Notes: generated by a model from the letters alone, not told the origin. DNA of 64,000 nt from an uncultured Crocinitomix sp. (GCA_937136425.1 CAKZON010000086.1:28526-92525); one strand, 5' to 3'; numbered from the stretch's first letter, positions 6,376-17,170 are shown. Program-made: numbers and translations.

Positions 6376-8940
6376 ATGAAGTTAGTAGAATTAGAAAAAC
6401 CGAAAATGGAATTAGAAATGAAGACCTATTCTTTTGAGGATGTATTAAAAAATTCGATCTCCTATTTTAAAGGAGATGAATTGGCTGCAACAACGTGGAT
6501 GAATAAATATGCCATGAAAAATAAATCAGGAGAATTTATGGAATCTTCACCAGATGAAATGCATGAACGAATGGCAGCAGAGTTTGGACGAATTGAAAAG
6601 AATTACCGCTTTCCGAAAGAAAAAATGAGTGATTTATCTGCCTATGGGAAAATAAGAAAGCCATTAACAAAGAAAAAGATTTATAATTATTTCAAGGATT
6701 TTAAATATATCATTCCACAAGGAAGTGTAATGGCAGGACTTGGTAATCATCAAATGTTAGCCTCCCTTTCTAATTGTGTGGTAATGCCTGAAATTTATGA
6801 TTCGTACGGCGGAATTTTTAAAACAGATCAGCAGTTGGCGCAACTTTTTAAACGCCGTTGTGGAGTAGGAGTGGATTTGTCTGAATTAAGACCAGCGAAC
6901 TCTGCAGTTTCTAATGCCGCCGGAACTACTTCAGGTGCCGTTTCTTTTATGGAGCGCTTTTCAAATACAACACGTGAAGTTGCGCAAAATGGTCGCCGAG
7001 GTGCTTTAATGCTCACAATGGATATAGCGCATCCAGATGTAGAGAGTTTTATTACCAGCAAGCAGGATTTGACAAAAGTAACAGGAGCTAATATCTCTAT
7101 TCGCCTATCGGATGAATTTATGAATGCCGTTGCGAATGATCTTGATTATACACATAGATGGCCAATTAATTCTGACAAGCCAAAATTTACTAAAACTATT
7201 AAGGCAAAAACGCTTTGGAACACTATAATTAAATGTGCGCATACAACCGCCGAGCCTGGATTAATTTTTTGGGATCGACAACATAAATATTCAACCTCTT
7301 CAGTTTACCCAGGTTTTAAAAATGTTTCTACCAACCCATGTTCTGAAATTGCTATGCAAGGTGGAGATAGTTGTAGACTAATAGCATTGAACCTTTATAG
7401 TTTTGTTGAGAATCCATTCACTAAAAAGGCCGCTTTTAATTTTGAGAAATTTTATAAAACAACCTATGAATCTCAACGATTAATGGATGATTTGGTAGAT
7501 CTTGAATTAGAGTCTATCGAGCGAATTTTAGATAAAGTCAAAAATGATCCGGAACCTATATCGATTAAACAAACCGAAATAGATACATGGAATTTATTGT
7601 ATGAAACCGGTAAAAAAGGAAGAAGGACAGGACTTGGGTTTACTGCGTTGGGAGACACCGTTGCTGCACTAGGGTTTGCTTTTGATTCTGATAAAGCCGT
7701 TGAAAAGATTGAAGCTATTATGAAAGAGAAATGCAGAGCTGAGTTTGACAGTTCTATTGATCTTTCTATTGAACGTGGAAGTTTTGAAAATTTTGATCCT
7801 GTTATTGAAAGAACGTCAGAGTTTGTGCAAATGATGGAGGTTGAATTGCCACAGGTATATAAGCGTATGATGAAGCATGGCAGAAGAAATATCTCGATTA
7901 GTACTGTTGCACCAACTGGAACATTAAGTATGTTGGCGCAAACCTCCTCTGGTATTGAGCCTGTGTTTTTATTGTCTTATAAGCGCCGAAGAAAAGTAAA
8001 CGCCCAGGATAAAAAAGCGAAGATTGATTTTATTGATGAGATGGGAGATAAATGGGAAGAGTTTGATGTTTATCATGGAAAACTAAAAGAATGGATGAGG
8101 ATTACAAAGTCAAAAACATTAAAAAACAATCCTTATCAAGGATCTACCGCGCCTGAAATTAATTGGGAAAAAAGGGTTTTAATACAAGCAGTTGTCCAAA
8201 AGTATGTGACACATTCAATTAGTTCTACCATTAATTTATCGAATGATGTTTCTGTAGATCGGGTAGATGAAATTTATATGGAATCATGGAAGCAAGGTTT
8301 GAAAGGAATTACTGTTTATCGAGATGGTTCTAGAACTGGAGTTTTAGTGTCAAAAGATGAAAAGAAAAAAGAGATGAATCAATTTCGAGAGACTGTACCA
8401 CCTAAACGCCCGAAAAAAATCAAAGCAGATGTTATACGTTTTCAAAACAATAGTGAAAAATGGCTGGCAGTTATAGGTTTGATTGATGGTGTACCGTATG
8501 AGGTATTTACGGGTAGAGCAGAGGATGCATTTTATTTGCCGAATTGGGTCGAGAGTGGTTTTGTCATTAAAAACAAAACTTCTGAAGGAAAGTCGCGTTA
8601 CGATTTTCAGTATTGTGATAAAGAGCAGTTTAAAGTGACGATTGAAGGTTTGTCACGTTCATTTGACAAAGAATGTTGGAACTATGCAAAGTTAATTTCA
8701 GGTGTTTTAAGACATGGAATGCCATTGCCATATGTCGTTGATTTGGTGACAAATTTAGATTTGCATCATGATAATATTAATACATGGAAAGCCGGGGTTG
8801 TTAGAGCGCTTAAACGGTATATAAAAGATGGAACCAAAGCAGCAGACCATTATTGTTCAGAATGTCAAGATCCGGATGGATTGATTTATGAAGAAGGTTG
8901 CTTAAAATGTAAAAGCTGTGGACATTCTAAATGCGGATAA
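6376..8940 (+). CDS. nrdJ: Class II (adenosylcobalamin-dependent) ribonucleotide reductase
   Basis: 854 residues. It reduces ribonucleotides to deoxyribonucleotides with a B12-derived radical, so it works with or without oxygen. Visible catalytic features are C134 in 'LSNCVVMP' and C333 in 'DSCRLIALNL' as the redox pair, the thiyl-radical cysteine C322 with E324 in 'NPCSEI', and the 'APTGTLSML' phosphate-binding loop. The last 30 residues carry Cys-rich pairs ('CSEC', 'CLKCKSCGHSKCG') typical of class II enzymes, used for re-reduction and possibly metal binding. The sequence is somewhat divergent (NPCSEI rather than NPCGEI). No nrdA/nrdB partner is adjacent. It is monocistronic and followed by a strong terminator. 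Confidence 0.92.
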   Translation: MKLVELEKPKMELEMKTYSFEDVLKNSISYFKGDELAATTWMNKYAMKNKSGEFMESSPDEMHERMAAEFGRIEKNYRFPKEKMSDLSAYGKIRKPLTKKKIYNYFKDFKYIIPQGSVMAGLGNHQMLASLSNCVVMPEIYDSYGGIFKTDQQLAQLFKRRCGVGVDLSELRPANSAVSNAAGTTSGAVSFMERFSNTTREVAQNGRRGALMLTMDIAHPDVESFITSKQDLTKVTGANISIRLSDEFMNAVANDLDYTHRWPINSDKPKFTKTIKAKTLWNTIIKCAHTTAEPGLIFWDRQHKYSTSSVYPGFKNVSTNPCSEIAMQGGDSCRLIALNLYSFVENPFTKKAAFNFEKFYKTTYESQRLMDDLVDLELESIERILDKVKNDPEPISIKQTEIDTWNLLYETGKKGRRTGLGFTALGDTVAALGFAFDSDKAVEKIEAIMKEKCRAEFDSSIDLSIERGSFENFDPVIERTSEFVQMMEVELPQVYKRMMKHGRRNISISTVAPTGTLSMLAQTSSGIEPVFLLSYKRRRKVNAQDKKAKIDFIDEMGDKWEEFDVYHGKLKEWMRITKSKTLKNNPYQGSTAPEINWEKRVLIQAVVQKYVTHSISSTINLSNDVSVDRVDEIYMESWKQGLKGITVYRDGSRTGVLVSKDEKKKEMNQFRETVPPKRPKKIKADVIRFQNNSEKWLAVIGLIDGVPYEVFTGRAEDAFYLPNWVESGFVIKNKTSEGKSRYDFQYCDKEQFKVTIEGLSRSFDKECWNYAKLISGVLRHGMPLPYVVDLVTNLDLHHDNINTWKAGVVRALKRYIKDGTKAADHYCSECQDPDGLIYEEGCLKCKSCGHSKCG

Positions 8941-8955
8941 GAGTATTCGTAAACT

Positions 8956-8994
8956 AAAAAACTCTGGTAATTGATTATTGCCAGAGTTTTTTTT
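8956..8994 (+). terminator. Rho-independent terminator after nrdJ
   Basis: A long stem (AAAAACTCTGGTAAT pairing with ATTGCCAGAGTTTTT, one G-T pair) with a 5-base loop and a T run on the plus strand. It lies 15 bases after the nrdJ stop. Confidence 0.9.
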
Positions 8995-9032
8995 GTGCCT
9001 TAAAATTGCTGCAGATATAGTCCCGATTATGC

Positions 9033-9070
9033 AAAAAAAACCGCCGTGGATTATTCCAAGGCGGTTCTTT
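9033..9070 (-). terminator. Rho-independent terminator at the end of the nar operon
   Basis: On the minus strand a GC-rich hairpin (AACCGCC...GGCGGTT with an extra TGGA/TCCA pairing) is followed by eight T residues. It lies 20-60 bases after the narI stop and closes the narC-G-H-J-I transcript. Confidence 0.9.
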
Positions 9071-9091
9071 AGTTGGGGTTATAAGTAAGCG

Positions 9092-10513
9092 TTAATGATT
9101 GCGAGATTTTTTACCAAAATTATGTCGCGTTGTGTGGCGAATCTTTTTTCTGTTCCAATTCCAAATAACAACCTGGTATTTACGCCATATATAATCGATT
9201 GGTGCAACCAAGAAGTGCATGAATCGTGTAAATGGAATAATACCGATTAAAACAAAGGCTGACACAATGTGGATTTGAATCCATACTGGAGCTTCTGATA
9301 CAGCAGATATATCTGGGTTGAATGAGAATACCGATCTTAAGTAAGGAGTAAGAACGCTTGCAAACCAAGATGATCCCCAACGAACGAAAAACGCTACACC
9401 AATTCCCGAAAGTATTTGAGTGAATAGGATGGCATAAACAACCATGTCCATTTTATTGGTTACTACCAATAATGTTTTAGAACTTAATCTACGTTTAATC
9501 AATAATATCAATCCTAGTAAGGCTAATAATGCAAATGCAAATGAACTCATTTCTAAAATTAATAAGCGAATAGGTTGTCCGTTCCAAGCAATTAAAGCTC
9601 TTGGGAAAAGAAATGCAGTGATATGCCCTAAGAATAGAACGAGCATTCCCCAGTGAAATGGTTGACTTCCCCAGAATAACTTTTTACCTTCTAAAAATTG
9701 AGAGGATAAAGAAGATACCTTGTATCCTTTTTTAGTGTATCGATAAATACTTCCAATAATGAAAATTGCTAGAGCAACATAGGGTAAAGTGGCAAATAGA
9801 ATTCCATTAATTTGCGTAAGGTTTGAATTTAAACCTTCAACTAACATAAGCACTACCAGTCCAAAAATGGCAAGTATAATTAAGAAAATTCGTGGATAAT
9901 TTGTCCCCTTATGTGGGTCAAAGAAAATTCCATCTTCACGAGATAGTTTCTTAACTCGGCGTAAATAATTGTAGAAATAAGCAATTAATAATACAAGAAC
10001 TAAAATTCCCCAAAATAAGAATGAACTTAAGTCTTTAGATTCGGCTATGTCAACGTCATTAGATGCTGCTGATGTAGCACCTGACCCTGAATCAGCTACA
10101 ACTTCTGTTGGATCAGCCATGTATTCAATTAAACCTTGAATGTCACCGTCTGATAGGTCTGCAAAAGGAGGCATTGCAGATTTGTTGTATTCCTCATAAA
10201 TCGCAATTGCTTCTTCGTCTCCAGACTTTATTAATTCATCTGAGTTTTTGATCCAACTGCTTAACCATTCAGCCGTTCTTCGTTCAGTAACGCCACCTAA
10301 ACCAGGGCCAATTTTTACTTCGTCCGTTGTGGAGTGACATACCGCACATCTACTTTTAAATAACTCGGCGCTTCCCTCAGCGTATGAAACTGAAGAGAAG
10401 ATAAGACATGCAAATGCAACAACCATTGTTGTAAGCAGGCTTTTTCCTTTTGTTAATTGGATTATAGACCGTGACATTTTTCTAGTTTTTTTATTTGTTA
10501 TCTGACCTGCCAT
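9092..10513 (-). CDS. narI: Cytochrome c-NarI fusion: nitrate reductase gamma subunit
   Basis: 473 residues, about twice the usual NarI length. A signal peptide (hydrophobic stretch about 25-45) precedes a mono-heme cytochrome c domain with C56-A-V-C59-H60 and a likely axial M114 ('SAMPPF'). A transmembrane helix at about 165-183 follows, and then the NarI-type membrane domain of five helices with heme b histidines in 'FHWGMLVLFLGHITAF' and 'IHIVSAF...FMHFL'. It anchors NarGH and passes quinol electrons inward; the fused cytochrome faces the periplasm. It is the last gene of the operon, starting one base after the narJ stop. A second ATG at 10477 would give a cleaner signal peptide. Confidence 0.88.
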   Translation of the reverse strand: MAGQITNKKTRKMSRSIIQLTKGKSLLTTMVVAFACLIFSSVSYAEGSAELFKSRCAVCHSTTDEVKIGPGLGGVTERRTAEWLSSWIKNSDELIKSGDEEAIAIYEEYNKSAMPPFADLSDGDIQGLIEYMADPTEVVADSGSGATSAASNDVDIAESKDLSSFLFWGILVLVLLIAYFYNYLRRVKKLSREDGIFFDPHKGTNYPRIFLIILAIFGLVVLMLVEGLNSNLTQINGILFATLPYVALAIFIIGSIYRYTKKGYKVSSLSSQFLEGKKLFWGSQPFHWGMLVLFLGHITAFLFPRALIAWNGQPIRLLILEMSSFAFALLALLGLILLIKRRLSSKTLLVVTNKMDMVVYAILFTQILSGIGVAFFVRWGSSWFASVLTPYLRSVFSFNPDISAVSEAPVWIQIHIVSAFVLIGIIPFTRFMHFLVAPIDYIWRKYQVVIWNWNRKKIRHTTRHNFGKKSRNH

Positions 10514-10514
10514 T

Positions 10515-11213
10515 TTAAGTAGTTTTTACGGGTTCGTTGATTTCTGCTGGGGCACAAGATCCTTCGCAATTTGGAATAAAAGAGCTAAGCGGATCGGCCT
10601 TAATTTCCATGTTCTCGAATGAATTCACTTTAAAATCAGTTCGAAGGATAGAAAGTGCAGCTTGCAATGCATATTGGTATGCATTTTTGTTTTTCATATT
10701 TTCCTGAATCAGCACCTTTTGTTTTTTCTTACGCACTTTTGTTTTGAGTGCAATTCTGGAAGAATCGAATTCCTTTACCATTATTTCAAGTGCTGGAATG
10801 TACATTCGAACAACTAATTCTTCTAAGAATTTTGGATCCTCCAAAAGTGGTAGCAGTGTTAATGCGTTCGGTAAATTGTCAGGAAGTTCTACACCGCAAT
10901 CGTTATTTACTTTGCGTTGTTCATTTTTCATTTGAACTAAAAATTCCCCTCTTTTATAATCCTCTGCATAAAGCACATAACCTAAATCCAAATAGCAAAT
11001 AGCTTGTATGTGAAATGTTTTCCCAAACAGTTCCTCAATCTCATATACATCTTCTTTTTGGTGGATGATTTCTTGAAAAGCTTTAAGCTGTTCATAAGCA
11101 TCCGGATATTGCCCTTTAATAAATGCAACACATGCATCCATTTGCTCAACATATCCAGTTTGCGGATAGCGGAATAAATTGGCTAATAAATTATATTGAA
11201 TTTTATCCTTCAT
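10515..11213 (-). CDS. narJ: NarJ-type nitrate reductase assembly chaperone
   Basis: I place the start at 11213 (232 residues, 'MKDKIQYNLLANLFRYPQTGY'), 13 bases after the narH stop. The reading frame is open further upstream, but that part runs inside narH and does not look like protein. The all-helical sequence with 'LLANLFRYP', 'PDNLPNALTLLPLLEDPKFLEELV' and a helix of glutamates fits the NarJ/TorD/DmsD chaperone family. These bind apo-NarG and hold it until the Mo cofactor and Fe-S clusters are inserted. Conservation is weak, as usual for the family; position between narH and narI makes the call secure. Confidence 0.87.
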   Translation of the reverse strand: MKDKIQYNLLANLFRYPQTGYVEQMDACVAFIKGQYPDAYEQLKAFQEIIHQKEDVYEIEELFGKTFHIQAICYLDLGYVLYAEDYKRGEFLVQMKNEQRKVNNDCGVELPDNLPNALTLLPLLEDPKFLEELVVRMYIPALEIMVKEFDSSRIALKTKVRKKKQKVLIQENMKNKNAYQYALQAALSILRTDFKVNSFENMEIKADPLSSFIPNCEGSCAPAEINEPVKTT

Positions 11214-11226
11214 AATTACATGTGTT

Positions 11227-12720
11227 TTACATTCCTCTTGCTGGACGTTCTTTAAATCCGAAACCTGTTTCACCTTTAGCATCTGCTGTTGCTTCAAGCA
11301 TTTCAATTGATTCTTCTCTATGTGCTGGAGGAATGACAAAGCGTTCCTCAAAAGTTGCCAATGAAGTCAGCCTGAAAATTGCGTTTGCCGTGTCTTTATC
11401 AACTTTTGCATTCGCCATTAAATCTTTCACTTCATCTGGAGATAAATCACCCACAGTTTCATTTCTTCTGTGATATTTAACACTCAATAATTTTTCGTAA
11501 ACAGTTGTAATCGCTTCTGTGTCTCCGTTTGAAAATAAGGATGCTAAATATTTAAGTGGTACACGATTTTGATCCACCTTAGGAAATAAATCTTTCGATT
11601 TTGTTTCGTAATTACCATTTTCATCCATTTGTGCCATGGCTGGTAGCATTGGCGGAACATAGAATAAGTTCGGTAATGTTCTATATTCAGGATGTAAAGG
11701 CAATGCAATATTCCATTCTTTTACAAATTTGTATACCGGTGATTTTTGTGCGGCTTCAATTGTTGAATCATGAATTCCACATCTGCGCGCTGCAGCAATA
11801 ACTTGTGGATCATTCGGATCAACATAAATGTTTAAATGGTTATGCACTAAATCTTTGTCAGAAGAGGAAGCAACTTGCTCAATTCTATCTGCATCATAAA
11901 GCATTACGCCTAAATATCTAATTCGTCCAACACAAGAGTGCATACATGCTGGCGCTTGTCCAGACTCTAATCGAGGATAACAAAGGATACATTTTTCAGA
12001 TTTCCCTGTATGCCAATTGTAATAAGTCTTTTTATAAGGACAAGCAGTTACACACATTCTCCATGCACGACATCTTTCCTGGTTAATTAAAACCACACCA
12101 TCTTCACCTCTTTTATAAAGTGCACCTGAAGGGCATGATGCCACGCAGGCTGGATTTAAACAGTGATTACAAATTCTTGGTAAGTATTGCAAAGTCATTT
12201 GTTCTAACTGGAACATTGATTCTTGCTCGGCTGCAGAAAGGTTTGAAAAATTTACATCTTTTCTTGCATAGTCTGGTGATCCACCTAAGTCGTCATCCCA
12301 GTTTGGCCCTGATTTAATGTCAATAGGTTCGCCGGTAATTAGTGAAATTGCACGTCCTATTGGTTGGTCGTTTCCTTCTGGTGCAGTAAATAAATCGCTG
12401 TATTTATACGCCCAAGGATGATAATAGTCCTCAAGGGTAGGCATGTTAGGATTGTGAAAAATATTCTTTAATCCTTTTAATTTACCAGCTCCTTTTAAAG
12501 CAATTGAATCTCCTTTTTTCTCCCATCCTCCTTTATATATTTCTTGATCTTCCCATTTGGTTGGATAGCCTGTTCCGGGTTTGGTTTCAACATTGTTCCA
12601 CCACATATATTCGGCTCCTCTTCTGTCGGTCCAAACATTTTTGCAGGCTACTGAACAAGTGTGACAACCGATACATTTATCGAGATGAAAAACCATTGAA
12701 ACTTGTGCTCTAATATCCAT
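11227..12720 (-). CDS. narH: Respiratory nitrate reductase beta subunit NarH
   Basis: 497 residues with four cysteine groups of an electron-transfer Fe-S subunit. The first is C16-x2-C19-x2-C22-x3-C26. In the middle come 'CNHCLNPACVASCP', then 'CRAWRMCVTACP', 'CILC' and 'CMHSC'. In the third group the second cysteine is replaced by tryptophan (C-x-A-W), as in E. coli NarH, which makes that cluster 3Fe-4S. There is no signal peptide, so it works on the cytoplasmic side with NarG. It lies 29 bases after narG and 13 bases before narJ. Confidence 0.97.
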   Translation of the reverse strand: MDIRAQVSMVFHLDKCIGCHTCSVACKNVWTDRRGAEYMWWNNVETKPGTGYPTKWEDQEIYKGGWEKKGDSIALKGAGKLKGLKNIFHNPNMPTLEDYYHPWAYKYSDLFTAPEGNDQPIGRAISLITGEPIDIKSGPNWDDDLGGSPDYARKDVNFSNLSAAEQESMFQLEQMTLQYLPRICNHCLNPACVASCPSGALYKRGEDGVVLINQERCRAWRMCVTACPYKKTYYNWHTGKSEKCILCYPRLESGQAPACMHSCVGRIRYLGVMLYDADRIEQVASSSDKDLVHNHLNIYVDPNDPQVIAAARRCGIHDSTIEAAQKSPVYKFVKEWNIALPLHPEYRTLPNLFYVPPMLPAMAQMDENGNYETKSKDLFPKVDQNRVPLKYLASLFSNGDTEAITTVYEKLLSVKYHRRNETVGDLSPDEVKDLMANAKVDKDTANAIFRLTSLATFEERFVIPPAHREESIEMLEATADAKGETGFGFKERPARGM

Positions 12721-12749
12721 AATTGATGTATTTAGTTCTTGTCGCTTAA

Positions 12750-15700
12750 TTAATATTCTACTTTGTGCATTTTTCTCACTAACACGTGTGTGTCACGGTT
12801 TACACCAACCGGTCCCCAATAATTGAAATGGTAGGTAAACTGTCCATACCCTCCACACATTAGGTTCGGTTTAAGGTGAACTCTGGTGAAGGAGTTGTTC
12901 ATCCCTCCACGTCTTGGTTCACCATTTTTACCTCTTCTTATTTGTGATTTTGGGATATTATAAGTTCGTTCAACTGCGTGATACACGATACAAACTCCTT
13001 TCGGAATTCGGGCACTAACACAGGCTCTGGCAACGTACACACCATGGTCATTATAAACCTCTACGTGGTCGTTATCATTGATTCCGAGTTCGGCCGCATC
13101 TTGTTCACTTATCCAGCACGGTTCGTTACCTCTTGAAAGGGTTAACATTCTTAATGTATCTCCATATGTTGAGTGAATGTGCCATTTTCCGTGAGGCGTT
13201 AAACAGTTGAGCATTTTAGCTTTTCCATCATTCACGGTTTGTCTTAAATCACCATATGCTTCTGGTGTTGGTGAAGGTTTGTAGGTTGCAATATGTTCCC
13301 CAAATGCAATATAGGCGTCATGGTCTAAATAGAAGTGTTGTCTTCCAGTTAAAGTTCTCCAAGGCACAAACATATCTACGTTGTAAGTGTAGGCTGCATA
13401 GGTTCTTCCTTCATGCATTAACCCTGACCATAATGGTGAAGAATTATATCGTTTAGGCTGTGCCTGTAAATCTCTATATTCAATTAAAATGTCTTTGTAT
13501 GGTTTTCCTAATTCAGCAATTTCTGGAACTCCAATTTTTTTAGACATGTTTTGGTAGGCTCTGTCTGAAAGTTTACCATTGGTTAAGGTTGAGAGCTTCA
13601 AAATGGCATTAATTGCTTCCACATCATCATGGAGTGATGGATATTCTGTGCCATCTTTCCATTTCGTGACATGTTGTCTATGATCTAACATTTCGTTATA
13701 AACATCATCACACATATAATGATTCCCGTGTGCGCCTAATCCGTTCTCGGCAACTCCTTTTCCTAATGAAATAAACTTGTCGTAAATTTTGGTGTAGTCA
13801 CGATCCTTGAAAACAATTTTATGCATTGTTTTACCAGGAATTGGTTCACATTCGCCTTTGCTCCAATCTTGTAATCTTGTTTGACTCATTTCATCTTTCG
13901 AATCATGTGATAATGGAACATTGATTACATCTTTCATCACTTCAGGAAGGTAGTGCGGTGCCATTTCTTGCACTTTTTGCGCTAAATCTCTGAAAATATG
14001 CCAATCCGTTTTTGATTCCCAAACTGGTGGGATTGCTGCCGATAATGGGTGGATGAAAGAGTGCATATCAGTTGAGTTGATATCTGCTTTTTCATACCAT
14101 GACGCAGTTGGTAATACAATATCAGAGTACAGAGCAGAAGTATCCATTCTGAAGTTAATATCGATTACTAAGTCCATTTTTCCTTTTGGTGCTTTTTCTA
14201 AAAACTCAATGTCATTGGTGACATCTTCAGCAACTTCATCTGCAATTTTATTAGTATGCGTGCCCAAATAATGGTCTAAGAAATACTCATGACCTTTTGC
14301 TGAGGTTCCAATCGCATTACCTTTCCAGATAAACCAAACACGTGGGAAGTTTACTTCTCTGTCTGGTTCTGTAATGGCGTGTTTTAATTCTCCCGATTTA
14401 ATTTGAGAAACCATATAGTCTCGCATAGCATCATCAGTTGTATGACCTGCAGCTTGCGCCTCTTTCACAATGTCAAAATTGCTTTTGCTGTATTGTGGGT
14501 AGTATGGCATCCAACCATTTTTAACGGCCTTAACCGCCCAGTCAGCCGAGTGCATATTTGCTAGCTCGTTGTCTGGTGAAGAGTTGTATTTTTTTTGGTT
14601 GCCGTCATAACGCCATTGGCAAGAATTAATATAGTGCCAAATTGGTCCTTGTTGCAATCTTGGAGCAGTACCCCAATCTTTAGAACTCATAATTGTAGAC
14701 CATGAATCCATTGGAGCCAATTTCTCTTGTCCAACATAGTGGTTCATTCCGCCTCCATTTTTTCCGTTACAACCTGTAAGCATTTGCGCCATAATTGCTG
14801 AACGATACATGAGATTTTCATGGAACCAGTGATTAATTCCTGCACCTACAATTACCATACATGCACCTTCGGTGCGTTCAGCAGTTTCGGCCCATTCTCT
14901 AGCTAATTGAATTACTTCTTTTCTACCAATTCCAGTGAAAATCTCTTGCCAAGCAGGGGTATAAGCTGCATCTTTATCGTTAAAATCAGTAGGGTAGTCT
15001 CCATCTAGTCCACGCCCAACACCATATTGTGCCATAGTGATATCATAGATAGTTGCCACAGCAATTTTGTCGCCATTTACATCTGTAATGTAACGCACTG
15101 GTACACCACGCATGGCTTTTTTATCCAAGCCATATTCTGTAAATTCTACCTGTAAAACACCATCATTATTTTCTAAAAGTGAAAGTTCTGGATCATATTC
15201 AGCACCAGTTTCACCATCATTAAAGTTCAGGTTCCACTTTCCTTTTTCATCTTGCCATCTAAAGCCAGTTGTTCCCATTGGAACAATTAATCCGCCTGTT
15301 TTTGTGTCGTAGTTTAAGAATTTCCAATCGCCATTTTCAGCATCTTTATGTTTGGAAATTTCATTGGCACGAATCATTCTTCCAGGAAGATTAACGCCAT
15401 TCTTGTCTTCAATCTTAACCAAGAAAGGACAATCAGTAAAGCGTTTCACATAGTCCATGAAATATGGCACCTTACGGTTGACGTGGTATTCTTGTAAAAT
15501 AACGTGCGTAACCGACATCCAAAATGCACCATCCGATCCTGCATGAACAGGAATCCATTGGTCGGCATGTTTCGCAACCATACTAAAGTCAGGAGACATT
15601 ACAACGGTTTTGGTACCATTGTGTCTTGCTTCAGAAAAGAAGTGAATATCTGGCGTTCTTGTCATACCTAGGTTGGCACCCATTGAAACAATGAACTTAG

Positions 15701-16391
15701 ATTTAAACCAATCTGCAGATTCACAAACATCTGTTTGTTCTCCCCAAATTTCTGGGAAGGCATTGGGTAAATCACAATACCAATCGTAAAAACTGAGGTT
15801 AACCCCACCCATTAATTGCAGGTAGCGTGCTCCAGAAGCATAACTAAGCATACTTTTGGCAGGAATTGGAGCAAATCCAATAATTCGATCCGATCCATAT
15901 TTTTGAACCGTATAAATATTTGAAGCGGCAATAAGTTCTACCATTTCGTCCCAATGCACTCGGCGGAAACCACCTTTACCACGTGCTCTTTGGTATCTTT
16001 TTCTTTTTTCAGGATCTGCCTGTAAATTAGCCCAAGCTTTTACGGCATCTCCACCAACTTTTTCCTTTTCAGCTCTATACAAGTCGATTAATGCACCTCT
16101 AATAATTGGATATTTAACACGAATAGGGCTGTATAAATACCATGAATAAGAAATACCACGTTGGCAACCTCTCGGTTCGTATGGAGGCACCTCTTTATTG
16201 AATTGAGGATAATCCAATTGCTGCATTTCCCATACAACAATTCCGTCTTTTACGTGAATTGCCCATGAGCAACCACCTGTACAGTTAACTCCGTGTGTAC
16301 TTCTAACAACTTTGTCATACTGCCATCTATTTCTATAAAATTCTTCCCATTTTCGGGTTTCTGGTGATATGATATCTTCGATCCAACTCAT
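12750..16391 (-). CDS. narG: Respiratory nitrate reductase alpha subunit NarG
   Basis: A 1,213-residue Mo-bis-MGD catalytic subunit that reduces nitrate to nitrite. The N-terminal Fe-S site is H33-x3-C37-x3-C41 with C76 ('PRGCQRG'), as in NarG, where histidine replaces the first cysteine. D207 in 'WYCDLPNAF' corresponds to the molybdenum-ligating aspartate (D222 of E. coli), followed by '[13 protein letters not shown]'. No twin-arginine signal is seen, so it faces the cytoplasm in the classical NarGHI arrangement. It is second in the operon, 31 bases after the narC-like gene. Length is normal for the family. Confidence 0.98.
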   Translation of the reverse strand: MSWIEDIISPETRKWEEFYRNRWQYDKVVRSTHGVNCTGGCSWAIHVKDGIVVWEMQQLDYPQFNKEVPPYEPRGCQRGISYSWYLYSPIRVKYPIIRGALIDLYRAEKEKVGGDAVKAWANLQADPEKRKRYQRARGKGGFRRVHWDEMVELIAASNIYTVQKYGSDRIIGFAPIPAKSMLSYASGARYLQLMGGVNLSFYDWYCDLPNAFPEIWGEQTDVCESADWFKSKFIVSMGANLGMTRTPDIHFFSEARHNGTKTVVMSPDFSMVAKHADQWIPVHAGSDGAFWMSVTHVILQEYHVNRKVPYFMDYVKRFTDCPFLVKIEDKNGVNLPGRMIRANEISKHKDAENGDWKFLNYDTKTGGLIVPMGTTGFRWQDEKGKWNLNFNDGETGAEYDPELSLLENNDGVLQVEFTEYGLDKKAMRGVPVRYITDVNGDKIAVATIYDITMAQYGVGRGLDGDYPTDFNDKDAAYTPAWQEIFTGIGRKEVIQLAREWAETAERTEGACMVIVGAGINHWFHENLMYRSAIMAQMLTGCNGKNGGGMNHYVGQEKLAPMDSWSTIMSSKDWGTAPRLQQGPIWHYINSCQWRYDGNQKKYNSSPDNELANMHSADWAVKAVKNGWMPYYPQYSKSNFDIVKEAQAAGHTTDDAMRDYMVSQIKSGELKHAITEPDREVNFPRVWFIWKGNAIGTSAKGHEYFLDHYLGTHTNKIADEVAEDVTNDIEFLEKAPKGKMDLVIDINFRMDTSALYSDIVLPTASWYEKADINSTDMHSFIHPLSAAIPPVWESKTDWHIFRDLAQKVQEMAPHYLPEVMKDVINVPLSHDSKDEMSQTRLQDWSKGECEPIPGKTMHKIVFKDRDYTKIYDKFISLGKGVAENGLGAHGNHYMCDDVYNEMLDHRQHVTKWKDGTEYPSLHDDVEAINAILKLSTLTNGKLSDRAYQNMSKKIGVPEIAELGKPYKDILIEYRDLQAQPKRYNSSPLWSGLMHEGRTYAAYTYNVDMFVPWRTLTGRQHFYLDHDAYIAFGEHIATYKPSPTPEAYGDLRQTVNDGKAKMLNCLTPHGKWHIHSTYGDTLRMLTLSRGNEPCWISEQDAAELGINDNDHVEVYNDHGVYVARACVSARIPKGVCIVYHAVERTYNIPKSQIRRGKNGEPRRGGMNNSFTRVHLKPNLMCGGYGQFTYHFNYWGPVGVNRDTHVLVRKMHKVEY

Positions 16392-16422
16392 AATGTTGTT
16401 TATTTATACTGTTTAATGTCAA

Positions 16423-17082
16423 TCAAAATTTTGCGTCCCAAGCCTTGTTCTGTCTAGCGAAAATATCGGCTTTAACCATTTTCGTTTTTCGTCTGCTCCA
16501 AAGCAATTGGACAAAAGCTAAAAGAATTACAAGGCCTAATCCGCCTCCAACGAAAAAGTAAATTCCTCCACTTTTTTCTTTTTGAGAATCTTTAGTTTCA
16601 TCTGCATATTTCAAAAAGGCCGTTAAGTCTACACGCTCTTGTTCCGTTAACGGATTATTGTTGTATGTTGCAGCCATTGCTGGAAATGGCGGTGCGCCTA
16701 ACCAACTCACAAGGCCTTCACCAAGTCGACTGTAGACGTCAGTTAAATCTTTGGCGAATAGTCCACCAGGTATAACATCTTCGTGCGTTACATTATGACA
16801 TGCAATACACGAAGGGCCTCCATTTTTGAACAATGCACCTCCTTGAAAGAAAGATTTACCTCTTTCAATGTCTCCTATCAGTACAACCTCTGGTGTACTT
16901 TCCAAATCTTCTTCTTCTGTTACGGCTTCCTCTTCTTCAATATTTTCTACGATCTGCGTAGTGTCTTCCTCTAAGGCTAAATCAATGGTGTCCTCTTGGG
17001 CATATGAAATAAGCGGTGAAAACATGAGTATTTGACCCGCTATGAGTAAACCAACCCGTTTTACTAATCTTGTTCGATTCAT
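16423..17082 (-). CDS. NarC-like membrane-anchored mono-heme cytochrome c
   Basis: 219 residues: a signal peptide (about 1-28, cut near 'SYAQ'), a very acidic linker (about 30-66, with 'EEEEAVTEEED'), a cytochrome c domain with C92-I-A-C95-H96 and probable axial M136 ('PFPAMAA'), and a C-terminal transmembrane helix (about 170-193) with a basic cytoplasmic tail. It is the first gene of the nar operon. A c-type cytochrome (NarC) heads the nar operon in Thermus, which suggests an electron-transfer role alongside the cytochrome domain fused to NarI. Heme load is one, so it is not the di-heme type. Confidence 0.82.
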   Translation of the reverse strand: MNRTRLVKRVGLLIAGQILMFSPLISYAQEDTIDLALEEDTTQIVENIEEEEAVTEEEDLESTPEVVLIGDIERGKSFFQGGALFKNGGPSCIACHNVTHEDVIPGGLFAKDLTDVYSRLGEGLVSWLGAPPFPAMAATYNNNPLTEQERVDLTAFLKYADETKDSQKEKSGGIYFFVGGGLGLVILLAFVQLLWSRRKTKMVKADIFARQNKAWDAKF

Positions 17083-17156
17083 TGTGTTTAGATTTTAATT
17101 CTAAAAGGTTTATCAATTCTATACCACAAAAGTGGGACTTAATACTGCTTGATAAA

Positions 17157-17170
17157 ATGATTTGAATCAT
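17157..17170. promoter_or_regulatory. Putative Crp/Fnr-family box upstream of the nar operon
   Basis: A perfect palindrome, ATGAT-TTGA-ATCAT, centred about 81 bases upstream of the narC-like start. It is the same motif as the two boxes near norC. Confidence 0.7.

Noticed and set aside
11214..11351. Extended N-terminus of narJ (start at 11351)
   Set aside because: Those 46 codons lie within narH, and the NarJ-like sequence begins at the ATG at 11213, 13 bases after the narH stop.
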